A stretch of 64,000 nt of DNA from Mariniblastus sp. (GCA_022447605.1 JAKVBG010000001.1:214072-278071), one strand, 5' to 3'; numbered from the stretch's first letter, positions 26,480-34,997 are shown. Numbers and translations: made by a program. The notes: a model not told the origin generated them from the sequence alone.

Positions 26480-26767
26480 TTGCCACATTGTGTCGAGGGA
26501 AGAATTTCAGAGATCGGACCAAGTGGAAGCCTGGTGACGGACATCCTGCAAGAACAGTTGGCCGGCGCTCCGCACGATGAAAATATCTCCATCGAGTTTT
26601 CCGGACATCAGACGTTTGGACTGTTCGACCTCGACCACGACCAACCCGAATCGACCATGGTGGCCAAGATCGGTGAGAAGGGGACCGTTGAAATTGAAAT
26701 CGTCGGCCTCAGTCTCAGTGAAATGCTCGGCATCGGTGCGGGGGAAACGGTCAAGGTCTGCTGGTAA
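26480..26767 (+). CDS. Stand-alone SAM-hydrolase C-terminal-like domain protein
   Basis: A 95-residue protein. Its order VEGRISEIGPSGSLVTDI, FSGHQTFGLF, TMVAKIGEKGTVEIEIVGLS and LGIGAGETVKVCW is that of the C-terminal beta-barrel domain of the SAM hydroxide adenosyltransferase (DUF62, fluorinase-like) family. The N-terminal domain, which holds most of the active site, is absent, and no frame for it lies upstream. The enzyme activity of the full family is therefore not expected; a binding role is possible. The start is TTG 26480, with GGAG 8 bases upstream. It follows gatB by 220 bases. Confidence 0.6.
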   Translation: MPHCVEGRISEIGPSGSLVTDILQEQLAGAPHDENISIEFSGHQTFGLFDLDHDQPESTMVAKIGEKGTVEIEIVGLSLSEMLGIGAGETVKVCW

Positions 26768-26781
26768 ATCATGACCGGTTA

Positions 26782-27240
26782 CTAACGCTTGGCCTGCCTG
26801 ACCCCCTGGCCGCGCGCCTCTTTGGCCAGTCGAAACGCCTCATCCTCGCCAAACGCATCGACAGCAAAAGAGCGGGTCCGACGGCGACCGTGGCCATCGG
26901 TCCACTGGGCGACCCAGAACCAGTAATGGAACTCGTAATCACCGCGATGGTTGACCTGTTTGTGTCGCCGCACCCCGACAATTCCTGAGCGGTTGCGCGC
27001 CGAGGGATTCCGAGCCAGTTCGCTGACCGAGTATTTCGACGAGGCCTGTTCCAGGCTGTCCCGGTACTGCTTGGCTGCCAGCAATGCTTTGCGTTGACCA
27101 CCAAACTGGTTGTCAGAAAAATACTTGCTGGTCGTGCGACCGCGCCGCTGCAGTCGAACTTGCCAGCCGCCATGCACTTTCCCGGCAGCGTTTTTCGATT
27201 CCGTACGACTGATATTCCGCCTGGGATTCTTACGGGCCAC
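26782..27240 (-). CDS. AP2-like DNA-binding domain protein
   Basis: A 152-residue basic protein with two segments that resemble AP2/ERF-type beta-sheet DNA-binding domains. The first is GWQVRLQRRGRTTSKYFSD...GGQRKALLAAKQYRD, the second SGIVGVRRHK...YWFWVAQWTDGHGRRRTRSFAV...EDEAFRLAKEAR. Each has the W-x-V/A-x-W/L strand set followed by an Ala/Lys helix. Such domains occur in bacterial and phage proteins, often with homing nucleases, and in planctomycete small proteins. No nuclease motif is visible here. The start is GTG 27240. It lies 90 bases downstream of the TolR-like operon on the same strand. Confidence 0.6.
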   Translation of the reverse strand: MARKNPRRNISRTESKNAAGKVHGGWQVRLQRRGRTTSKYFSDNQFGGQRKALLAAKQYRDSLEQASSKYSVSELARNPSARNRSGIVGVRRHKQVNHRGDYEFHYWFWVAQWTDGHGRRRTRSFAVDAFGEDEAFRLAKEARGQGVRQAKR

Positions 27241-27330
27241 AGCAACTCATCGAACAGGGTGAAAATGGACCACGATCATCCGGGAGCTACCTGTCGCCAT
27301 GGGTCATCCCCAGGCCAATCTTGAAAGGGG

Positions 27331-28344
27331 TTATTGCGATGCGGCGCGGAACCCCTTGGGACCACCGGAGATCAACTTGCCGAATTGTAACGGCCAAGTC
27401 GCGATTTGAAATCCCTTTTCCCGTAACTGCTTCTTGAGGATCGAAAGGTCGTCGTACGAATCGGGGTAAACCCAGAGCGAGACCGTGGTGCGGTTCGGGT
27501 TCAGCCGTTCGATCTGGTTACCGAAGTTCGAACCGTCGGCCAGCGCGACTGTCACCTGTTCACCCGTCTGACTGGAAAGCGGCTTCAGGACAAAGTGGTC
27601 AAACTCGGTAATGCGACGATCGACGGAGCCCATCTCGGTGGGGACTTTGACCATTTTGGATGCCAACTGGTACTGCAAACGGAACTCCCCGATCGGCCCC
27701 ACGGTTTCATAGGTATTGCTGGATAACAGCAGCTTTTCGGCCTTCACCTTCCATTCCGCCTTCATCCGTTCAAGCAACGCGTCCATCGGGACAAACGTGA
27801 GACGACCACCCATCAACTGGAAGTGAACTTCTTCCGTAAACACGGTCTTAGCGATCGGCGCGGGAAAATGTTCAATCTCTTCAATACGAGCCTGCCGGCT
27901 GGCCTGAACCGCGTTGATTTTCTTGCGCGTCGAGGCAAACTGGTATTTCATGTCGTCCAATTTCGCTTCGGCCGCCAGTCGCAGGTTTTCGGCGCTGGTA
28001 TTTTCCTCGTTTCGTTTTTCCAGTTCTCGTTTCACCATCGACATTTGGACCAGCATGGCATGTCGCTGTTCCTGCAACTGGTCAACCACCGAGCAATGGG
28101 CAGCGATTTTCTGTTCCAACTCCTGATTTTCCAACTGGCGACTGCGGGCCTCCCGGGCTGCCAAGTCCAATTTTTCCTGCAAGTCCTCCACCGTTTCCTG
28201 TTGATCCGTATCCACGGTGCGATGCGTCCAGGACGACTGGGCCTGGGCGCCGACCAGGACAACCAGAATGACCAGAATGCCTACCAGGTTGGCCACGATA
28301 TCGAGGAATGAGTCCTGTCCAGCATTGAGATTGGCCGACTTCAT
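27331..28344 (-). CDS. TolR/ExbD/MotB-like protein with transmembrane aspartate
   Basis: A 337-residue protein with a single N-terminal membrane helix, SFLDIVANLVGILVILVVLVG (residues 12-32). The Asp at its start lies where ExbD, TolR and MotB carry the proton-handling aspartate. A coiled coil rich in Glu, Gln and Leu covers about residues 48-165, then a roughly 160-residue periplasmic domain with mixed strands (FTEEVHFQLMGGRLTFVP, TVSLWVYPDSYDDL). Its ATG overlaps the stop of the preceding gene (ATGA at 28341-28344). It is the last gene of a three-gene coupled operon with a channel protein and a second TolR-like protein. The exact role is unknown. Confidence 0.7.
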   Translation of the reverse strand: MKSANLNAGQDSFLDIVANLVGILVILVVLVGAQAQSSWTHRTVDTDQQETVEDLQEKLDLAAREARSRQLENQELEQKIAAHCSVVDQLQEQRHAMLVQMSMVKRELEKRNEENTSAENLRLAAEAKLDDMKYQFASTRKKINAVQASRQARIEEIEHFPAPIAKTVFTEEVHFQLMGGRLTFVPMDALLERMKAEWKVKAEKLLLSSNTYETVGPIGEFRLQYQLASKMVKVPTEMGSVDRRITEFDHFVLKPLSSQTGEQVTVALADGSNFGNQIERLNPNRTTVSLWVYPDSYDDLSILKKQLREKGFQIATWPLQFGKLISGGPKGFRAASQ

Positions 28345-29897
28345 TGCCCCGCTCCTTCGATGTCCAGGCCGCTACCCTGCAGGAGTTCAAGCAACTGTTC
28401 CATCTGGCTTTCCGCGCCCGGGGCCACAGTAAACCTGAGTTCGGGTACCCAGTAGCCATTGGCCCCCGTGACACCCCAAGAGTCGATCATTCTCCAAATC
28501 TCGTCGACCATCGTATCGACAGCCAGTACCATGTTGGTACCAACCTTGATCCGCACTCTGCGGCTCGATTGGCTTTTCGTCTCGAAGGTGATTTCTTCCC
28601 TGGAAAAATAGACCCGGATTGGACGCCGATAGCCGACCGCCCCGGCCGTCATCGATGGCAGAGCCCAATTTTTTCCGCGCTGTTGAGCCAGGCTGACCCC
28701 GCTTCCCCGGCCGCCCGTCTGGCTACCCGTTTGATCAGGCCCGCCCGCCTGTTCGGGCCCTTCCTGGTCATTGCCTGTCGCGAACATCGGTTCGTTACCC
28801 TCCGCCTGAGGCGTTCCACGATGGGCAACTTGACGTCCAGCTTGACGTCCAGCTTGGCCTAACCCTTGGCCAGATTCCATCCCCTCCGACTGGTTCACAA
28901 ATCCTCCATGTCGACGGGATGCCCGCAGGCCAGGCTTGACGGCCATCGACTCCCTCCGTCGTTCGTTCGCTGCCAGGGCCCGTCGGTATTCCATCAATTC
29001 TCTCTGCTCCCGGATCGACTCTGCCACAGCCTGCCGAATCTCCTCGGTCAACTGCGGGTCCGATTCGCCGTAAACCAATCTCTTCTTCTCGGAAACCAGC
29101 TCGTACCCAAACTCGTCATCCCAGCCTCGTATCGCATGCCGGGCCAGCGAGTACGAATCGGCGCCGTCGGGACGAACCACCAAGAGCGGGTAGGGACTGC
29201 CCTGGGAGCCATTCAGGTCGTGTCGCAGGTAATATTCCCGGACAGCCATCAAGGCGGCATCCAGCGGGTTTTTTTCGCTGACCGGGATGGCAAAATCCGG
29301 GAGATCGATGGTGATATTGTGGGGCTGGATGATCATCCTCTTGCCGCGACATTCGATATAGATCGGAATTCGCATCTCACCGCCAGACCCATCATACGGA
29401 ACGATGGAGTACATGACGGGTTGTCGATTGGACACCAGCTGCTGCTTCTGTTCCAGTTCGGTCACCGCTGCGGCCAGCCTGGATTCCCATTCCTTCAACT
29501 GCTGGTCGATCGCTTCCAGCTGGCGGTTGCCCGGTTCTTCATCCTGCCGTTCAAGTTGTCGCGCCAAAATAGCCGCCTCTTCGTTCATCCTCCTGATTTC
29601 ATTTTCCAGATGGCTCCGGATGTGCCGGACATTCTGCAAGCGTTCCACCAGTTCCGGGCGAACTTCGCTGAGACCCTCGGACCGCACCAGTTCCAGATCC
29701 AACTGCCCATTCAATTCGTCTACCCGTTTTTCGATCTGCTCAAGGTCAGCCTGATTCGCCTGCTGGGCACTCTGGTCGGCTACCTTGACCGCCAGGACCA
29801 GTAGGATAAAGAGGACGCCGAATGTGCAAATCAACACGGCGAGAAATGGAAACAGAGAAACCTCAAGGGTTTCACGGCGGCGACCTGAACGTCTCAT
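28341..29897 (-). CDS. TolR-like coiled-coil protein without transmembrane aspartate
   Basis: A 518-residue protein with one N-terminal helix, VSLFPFLAVLICTFGVLFILLVLAV (about residues 13-37). It has the TolR/ExbD topology but no acidic residue in the helix. A coiled coil follows (about residues 45-150), then a mixed domain with IPIYIECRGKRMIIQP and SPYPLLVVRPDGADSY, a Gln/Gly-rich linker near residues 335-405, and a C-terminal domain (RPIRVYFSREEITF, VPELRFTVAPGAESQMEQLL). A 12-base tandem repeat at 28829-28852 encodes part of the linker. It is coupled by ATGA overlaps to both neighbours. The two TolR-like proteins of the operon may form a heterodimer. Confidence 0.68.
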   Translation of the reverse strand: MRRSGRRRETLEVSLFPFLAVLICTFGVLFILLVLAVKVADQSAQQANQADLEQIEKRVDELNGQLDLELVRSEGLSEVRPELVERLQNVRHIRSHLENEIRRMNEEAAILARQLERQDEEPGNRQLEAIDQQLKEWESRLAAAVTELEQKQQLVSNRQPVMYSIVPYDGSGGEMRIPIYIECRGKRMIIQPHNITIDLPDFAIPVSEKNPLDAALMAVREYYLRHDLNGSQGSPYPLLVVRPDGADSYSLARHAIRGWDDEFGYELVSEKKRLVYGESDPQLTEEIRQAVAESIREQRELMEYRRALAANERRRESMAVKPGLRASRRHGGFVNQSEGMESGQGLGQAGRQAGRQVAHRGTPQAEGNEPMFATGNDQEGPEQAGGPDQTGSQTGGRGSGVSLAQQRGKNWALPSMTAGAVGYRRPIRVYFSREEITFETKSQSSRRVRIKVGTNMVLAVDTMVDEIWRMIDSWGVTGANGYWVPELRFTVAPGAESQMEQLLELLQGSGLDIEGAGQ

Positions 29898-31345
29898 GCG
29901 GTTTTGTTATTGGAGACAAACGTATCAACGGAGATAGGACGTGCACTTGATTGCCAACCGCTTGGAATGGCAGCGCTCGCCTGGTAAACAGGCAACTCAC
30001 CCCGCCGAGGGGCAGGTACGTCATCATCGGTCGTTTTCACAACTGGTTTCATATCGGAAATTGCTGAGCAAAGCGTCTGCAAGGTATCGTTAAGACGGTT
30101 TTCATCCACAACGAAACCCGTTTTCTGATTCTCGTCGCCCTGCTTTGATTGGATGTCCCGGATCTGCTCGATCAATTGGCTCAAGGACTCGGATTGACGG
30201 ACCATTTCGGCCTGCTGGCCCGCCACGGCCCGCGCATTGTCGGACAACATCACTTGCCATTGTTCCCAGCGCTTGCTCATGCATTCATCGGCGTTGACAA
30301 TGTTCTTGCCAATCGCTACCTGCAACTGGTCAACGACCTGGGAAAATGACTCTTTCAAACTGGCCGTCACCGCTTCGTTCGAATCGGAAACGGTCGTTTT
30401 CCAGGCCGCTTCGGCATCCTGAATGGTCGCCTTCCAAAGCTCGGCCTGCCGCTGCACCAACTGGTAGGAAGATGCCATGACCACCTTTCCCATCCGTTCC
30501 ATGGCGACCGTACCGGCATCGGTGGCAGGCTCCTTTTCAAAATGGCCAGCCATCTCCTGGACCACTTTCTGATCGACCATCGACAGGAGTTGGACTTCAA
30601 ACCGGTCCACCAGAAACTGGATGAACATCAATACAATTGACAAAGTCAGGGCCAAGGCGGTGGTATCAAACGCGACATACAAACTTGACCTGAGACCGCT
30701 CATCATCTGCTGGAAGTCATTCTCCGGGCCGACCTGGATACCGCCCAGGGCCTGGGAAATTCCCAGCACCGTCCCCAGGAAACCGAGCATCGGGATCGCC
30801 CAGACCAGGATACGAACCAGCGAGTAGCGCTGCTGCTGGCGTTCAATGTCGAGGTCAGCATGGTACTTCAACTCGTCTTCCACACCTTGGGTCGACTCAT
30901 TCCTTTGAATGAACTGGAGACCTTTCTCCAGGCGCTGCCACAGGTAGTGGCCATGAATTCGATTGGGATACTGGTGGAGTCGACCGAGTGAACGGGCAGC
31001 ACGCTCGGCTGTCGAATCCGTCTCCCGGTCCAGTGGTCGCCGTTGTCCCGATCCCCTGGCACCGCGGTCCGGCAGATCGGGGGAAAGGTGAACCCGATTG
31101 AATGCCCGGAATTGCTGGCCGAGGTTATCGGCGATCATCACCAGGGATGCAAAACCGATACAGAACAGCGCCAGTGTAATCTTGGATATCGGGTGGCCAG
31201 CCAAGTACCGACGAAGCGTCGGGTGCTCGATCAAATCCTGCTCGATCAAAAAGGAAATTCCCAGATACAGGGAGAGACCGAGGCAGATGGGAATCACCAG
31301 GGCCGGTAACGCCCTGGTCCAGTTGATTCTACGTTGTTGCGACAT
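29894..31345 (-). CDS. MotA/TolQ/ExbB-type proton channel protein with long C-terminal tail
   Basis: A 483-residue membrane protein. Helices 1 and 2 lie at about residues 12-34 (LVIPICLGLSLYLGISFL) and 52-73 (ITLALFCIGFASLVMIA). Helix 3 holds IPMLGFLGTVLGI and helix 4 FDTTALALTLSIVLMF, the two conserved MotA/ExbB segments. After them comes a tail of over 200 residues with helical, Gln/Glu-rich character (QRQAELWKATIQDAEAAW, EMVRQSESLSQLIEQIRDIQ), longer than in TolQ or ExbB. It overlaps the next gene by ATGA. ATG 31345 was chosen; an upstream start at 31435 has no family support. It is expected to form the proton path and drive the TolR-like partners. Confidence 0.78.
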   Translation of the reverse strand: MSQQRRINWTRALPALVIPICLGLSLYLGISFLIEQDLIEHPTLRRYLAGHPISKITLALFCIGFASLVMIADNLGQQFRAFNRVHLSPDLPDRGARGSGQRRPLDRETDSTAERAARSLGRLHQYPNRIHGHYLWQRLEKGLQFIQRNESTQGVEDELKYHADLDIERQQQRYSLVRILVWAIPMLGFLGTVLGISQALGGIQVGPENDFQQMMSGLRSSLYVAFDTTALALTLSIVLMFIQFLVDRFEVQLLSMVDQKVVQEMAGHFEKEPATDAGTVAMERMGKVVMASSYQLVQRQAELWKATIQDAEAAWKTTVSDSNEAVTASLKESFSQVVDQLQVAIGKNIVNADECMSKRWEQWQVMLSDNARAVAGQQAEMVRQSESLSQLIEQIRDIQSKQGDENQKTGFVVDENRLNDTLQTLCSAISDMKPVVKTTDDDVPAPRRGELPVYQASAAIPSGWQSSARPISVDTFVSNNKTA

Positions 31346-31721
31346 TCCGCCGAATCCACAATTTGGCTCATACGCTGCTGTTGCGCAGCATGGCCGATGC
31401 GACAACAGCAGCGGACCATCTCGTTCATCGACCAAATTGCCCAGCCAGTTAACTCAATTTCACCCAAAAAGTGAAATTAACCCTCGTAGATTACCCAGTC
31501 CCTACTTTGGTTATTCTCGTCAAGATTTGCCAAAGTATTCTCCGGAACAGTGCCGATAACAACCTGCAGATTCAAATGAAGGTGTCGCAGCAATGCGATA
31601 TCCCAGGGGGGTAACCCGGCGGTATTGGCAACAATCGGCCGGGTTTTTTTATACCCTGCTGGCAAACGACCCCGCCTGGTAACTATGCTGGTGGAGTCCA
31701 GTTGTTCGCCGGTGGATCTGC
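31346..31721. promoter_or_regulatory. Divergent region with palindrome and internal terminator
   Basis: This 376-base gap lies between the channel operon (minus) and the prenyltransferase gene (plus). AATTTCAC (31456-31463) and GTGAAATT (31471-31478) form a perfect 8-bp inverted repeat. A Rho-independent terminator at 31613-31650 lies on the plus strand upstream of the prenyltransferase gene, where no coding frame precedes it. A small RNA or an attenuated leader would explain it. No known riboswitch family is recognised. Confidence 0.5.
31613..31650 (+). terminator. Rho-independent terminator in leader of prenyltransferase gene
   Basis: AACCCGGC (31613-31620) pairs with GCCGGGTT (31638-31645) over a 17-base loop, followed by a T run. 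It lies about 70 bases upstream of the start at 31722, so it would act as an attenuator or end a short upstream RNA. Confidence 0.7.
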
Positions 31722-32669
31722 ATGTCAACGACCGATACCTCAATTTCCCGGGACAACCATCTGTTGCCCTGGTTGCAACTGCTGCGGATCTCGGCAGCGC
31801 CCACCGCAATCTCCAATATCCTGGTCGGGTTCCTGCTGGTCCATGGAAGCTGGGAACCGGTCGTCCCCCTGATCCTGCTGATGACGTCCAGCTTCTTCCT
31901 CTATTCGGCCGGTATGGTTTCCAATGATATCGTCGACGTTTCCACCGACCGCGAAGATCAACGGCACCGGCCGATCGCCGATGGACGGGTCGGGATCGGG
32001 GCGGCGCGATGGGCCTGCATCGGAATGTTCCTGTTGGGTACCCTCTGTGGGGCAGCGGTGGGCAGTCGCTCGCTACTCATCGCGTTGCTCTTGACGCTCA
32101 CGATTCTGCTCTACAACGGACCACTCAAGCGGACCTGGGCCGGGCCTGTCGCTATGGGTTTATGCCGCAGCCTGAACGTGCTGCTGGGTGCCAGTTTCCT
32201 GCAAGACTCGGTCACTGCCCCAAACGCTTGGCTCGGCTGGCCACCGTCGGTCTGGTGGGTCGCGATCAGTCTGGGCATCCTGATCACCGGTTTGACCTGT
32301 TTCGCCAGGAGCGAGGCCAGGCCCGAAAGCCGCAGGCCGTTGATCGTGGGAGCCGCCATCATCGTGTTGGGGCTGGCCGGTTTTGCTACGACTGTGTTGA
32401 CCAGCACTGATTCGGGCAAGCTGGAACGCATCTTCCCTTTGCTGATCCTCCTGCTCTCGGCTCCCGTCGCGACCCGCCTCCTGTTGGCCATCCGCTCATG
32501 CCGGCCACGGCAGGTGCAATTTGCCGTGATTTCCTTACTGAAAAGCCTGATCATTTACGATGCGTCGATCTGTCTGCTATTCGGTCAGCCCAATTTTTTC
32601 TATGCCCTAATCGTCCTGTCCCTGTTGCTGCCCTGTCTGCTGCTGGGCAAGTGGATATCGTCGACCTGA
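31722..32669 (+). CDS. UbiA-family prenyltransferase, EboC-like
   Basis: A 315-residue integral membrane protein of the UbiA superfamily, with eight or nine helices. The first acidic motif is NDIVDVSTDREDQRHRPIADG, the N-D-x2-D-x3-D-x4-R-P core that binds prenyl diphosphate through magnesium. The second acidic motif usually found between later helices is weak here. The gene order with a TIM-barrel protein and an EboF-like phosphodiesterase suggests the EboC branch rather than menaquinone or haem O synthesis. The start ATG 31722 follows a leader with a terminator hairpin. The native acceptor is unknown. Confidence 0.82.
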   Translation: MSTTDTSISRDNHLLPWLQLLRISAAPTAISNILVGFLLVHGSWEPVVPLILLMTSSFFLYSAGMVSNDIVDVSTDREDQRHRPIADGRVGIGAARWACIGMFLLGTLCGAAVGSRSLLIALLLTLTILLYNGPLKRTWAGPVAMGLCRSLNVLLGASFLQDSVTAPNAWLGWPPSVWWVAISLGILITGLTCFARSEARPESRRPLIVGAAIIVLGLAGFATTVLTSTDSGKLERIFPLLILLLSAPVATRLLLAIRSCRPRQVQFAVISLLKSLIIYDASICLLFGQPNFFYALIVLSLLLPCLLLGKWISST

Positions 32670-32793
32670 GTGATCTCCCGTTTGAAAAAATGGGTACGGC
32701 GCTTCAGGCCAATTGATTTTTGGCCGCAATGATTCATCATGGAGGTCCAGAGAAAGAGGATACTACCCGGGAAGTCGATACAGTTTTTCATTC

Positions 32794-33648
32794 ATGAAAT
32801 TGGGATATAACACGAACGGCCTGGCGCACCACGAGCCTGTCCAGGCCTTGGAGATGTTGGCCGAAATTGGCTATCGGAGCGTGGCCATCACGATCGATCA
32901 CGCCTGGCTCGCCCCCTTGCATGACCAGCGGGACAGCCAATTGCGGGAAATCCGGGATTGCCTCGCTTCCCACAAAATGGACTGTGTCGTGGAATCGGGG
33001 GCCCGCTTCCTGCTGGACCCTTACCGAAAACATTACCCAACACTACTCGACCCCGACCAGGCGATCGCTGCCAAGCGGGTCGAATTCCTCAAGTACTGTA
33101 TCGATACGGCCGTGGAACTGAAGGCCGATTGCGTTTCGATCTGGTCCGGCCAGAAACCGGAAGGGATAGAAGATCAACAGGCCCTCGACACGCTCGCCGA
33201 AAATCTGGCCGGGGTGCTCCAGCATGCCGAACAACAGAACATGGAGATCGGGTTCGAACCGGAACCGGACATGTTCATTGACACGATGAAGAGCTACGAG
33301 CGCCTGTTGGAATGGATTGATTCACCCCGTCTCGGTTTGACACTCGACATTGGCCACCTGTTCTGCATGGGCGAGTTGCCGATCGTCGACTTCATCCAAC
33401 GCTGGCAGGATCGAATCCTGAATGTCCATATCGAAGATATGCGGGCCGGGATCCACGAACACCTGATGTTCGGAGAAGGGCAAATCTATTTCCCTCCCAT
33501 CCTCCAGTCGTTGATGGAAATCGGTTACACCGGCGGCCTGCACGTCGAGTTGAGCCGACACAGCCATGATGCCTTTAACATCGCCCGGCAGTCTTTCGAT
33601 TTCCTGGCCAACACGATTAGTGAATTACCGTCGTTGCCAGAAAGTTGA
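32794..33648 (+). CDS. TIM-barrel sugar phosphate isomerase/epimerase family protein
   Basis: A 284-residue soluble protein of the xylose isomerase-like TIM-barrel (AP endonuclease 2) superfamily. MKLGYNTNGL, AEIGYRSVAITID, the metal-site stretch IGFEPEPDMFI, LTLDIGHLFCMGE and the closing NVHIEDMRAG and HEHLMFGEG blocks carry the expected Glu, Asp and His ligands. ATG 32794 starts at the first strand of the barrel; an earlier TTG at 32713 has no family support. It lies about 120 bases after the prenyltransferase and 5 bases before the phosphodiesterase, so the three look like one unit. The substrate is unknown. Confidence 0.82.
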   Translation: MKLGYNTNGLAHHEPVQALEMLAEIGYRSVAITIDHAWLAPLHDQRDSQLREIRDCLASHKMDCVVESGARFLLDPYRKHYPTLLDPDQAIAAKRVEFLKYCIDTAVELKADCVSIWSGQKPEGIEDQQALDTLAENLAGVLQHAEQQNMEIGFEPEPDMFIDTMKSYERLLEWIDSPRLGLTLDIGHLFCMGELPIVDFIQRWQDRILNVHIEDMRAGIHEHLMFGEGQIYFPPILQSLMEIGYTGGLHVELSRHSHDAFNIARQSFDFLANTISELPSLPES

Positions 33649-33653
33649 ACGCC

Positions 33654-34976
33654 ATGGCTTCCAAGGTCATCCTGTTAACCGTCCCGGCACTGAGGGTTTC
33701 GGACCTGAAAAACATGCCCAGGTTGAAATCACTTGTTGACCAGGGTAGCCAGGCCCGGATTCAACACTCGTTCCCGGCCGTCACCTGGCCAGCCCAAGCC
33801 AACCTGCTGACCGGCCAGACACCGGAACAACACGGCGTCATCGCCAACGGCTTTTACTGGCGAGAGGAAAAGCGCGTCGAAATGTGGACCGCCTGGAACG
33901 AAGTGATTGAATCACCTCAAATCTGGGATCGGCTGCCACAAATTGACCCGAACCTGAAATCGGCCGCCTGGTTCCCGATGCTGAGCAAGGGGTGCGGTGC
34001 CGATTACGTCTGCATGCCCGCCCCGATTCACCAGGAGGACGGGAGTGAGGACCTCTGGTGCTATACCAAGCCGCAGCCGTTTTACGGTGAACTGCTCGAG
34101 TCGATGGGCCATTTCCCGCTGCAGCACTTCTGGGGACCCATGGCCAATATTCAATCGAGCCAGTGGATTGCCGACTCTGCCGCACTCGCTTTTGAGCGTT
34201 ATCAACCGGACTTTTTCTATATCTATCTGCCGCACCTCGATTACGCGGCGCAGAAAACGGGCCCCGATAGCCCAGCCGCCCTGACGGCAGTCGAGGAACT
34301 GGACCAGGTGATCGGGGGACTGGCCGAGAAAATCCTGGCGGCCCACGAATCGGTAACCTGGCTGGTCGCCAGTGAATACGTGATCACGCCGGTCGACCAC
34401 GTCAGTTACCCGAATCGCATCCTCCGCGAAGCGGGCCTGTTGCAGGTGCGCCAACAGGATGACGGGGAACATCTCGATTTGGCCGGCAGCGCCGCCTGGG
34501 CGATGGTCGACCACCAGTTCTCACACGTGTTTGTGAAAGACTCCGAACCGGCCATCATCGATCGCGTCAAGGATCTGTTCCAGGGAGAAGCGGGGATCGG
34601 CCAGGTGCTGGCCTTGCAGGAGCGTCAACAACTGCAGATGAACCATGAGCGGAGCGGGGAAGTCATCCTGGTTTCAACTCCCAACAGTTGGCAGGCGTAC
34701 TACTGGTGGCTGGACGACGCCCGGGCACCCGGCTTTGCTCGCACGGTCGATATCCATCGCAAACCGGGTTACGATCCGGTGGAATTGCACTTTGACCGGG
34801 AGACCAAATCGATCCCGCTCGATGCCAGCCTGGTGCGCGGGTCGCATGGGGCGCCGGCCGTCTCGCTGGAACAACAGGGAGTCGTCTTGAGTTCCTGCCC
34901 GGATCTGTTGACGGGCGACCCAATCGCGGAAACCGATCTCTGCGACCTGGTCCTGGGGTTGTTTCGGCAGGCCTGA
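33654..34976 (+). CDS. Alkaline phosphatase/nucleotide pyrophosphatase family protein, EboF-like
   Basis: A 440-residue phosphodiesterase-fold protein. The nucleophile block is FPAVTWPAQANLLTGQTPEQHGVIANGFYW, with the Thr as the likely nucleophile; YIYLPHLDYAAQKTGP and TPVDHVSYPN carry further metal ligands. The Asp normally near the N-terminus (in a DGL-type turn) is missing, as LLTVPALRVSD stands there. This is also my recollection of EboF proteins. No signal peptide. ATG 33654 was chosen; a TTG at 33645 would overlap the upstream stop. It forms a tight unit with the TIM-barrel gene. Confidence 0.78.
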   Translation: MASKVILLTVPALRVSDLKNMPRLKSLVDQGSQARIQHSFPAVTWPAQANLLTGQTPEQHGVIANGFYWREEKRVEMWTAWNEVIESPQIWDRLPQIDPNLKSAAWFPMLSKGCGADYVCMPAPIHQEDGSEDLWCYTKPQPFYGELLESMGHFPLQHFWGPMANIQSSQWIADSAALAFERYQPDFFYIYLPHLDYAAQKTGPDSPAALTAVEELDQVIGGLAEKILAAHESVTWLVASEYVITPVDHVSYPNRILREAGLLQVRQQDDGEHLDLAGSAAWAMVDHQFSHVFVKDSEPAIIDRVKDLFQGEAGIGQVLALQERQQLQMNHERSGEVILVSTPNSWQAYYWWLDDARAPGFARTVDIHRKPGYDPVELHFDRETKSIPLDASLVRGSHGAPAVSLEQQGVVLSSCPDLLTGDPIAETDLCDLVLGLFRQA

Positions 34977-34997
34977 ACATGTCGCTCAAGACGAACG

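Noticed and set aside
27331-31345. A Zorya-like defence system
   Set aside because: A MotA-type channel with a long tail and MotB-like partners recalls ZorA and ZorB, but no ZorC, ZorD or ZorE-like helicase or nuclease follows, and the partners lack an OmpA-type domain I could see. The layout fits a planctomycete TolQ/TolR-type trio better.
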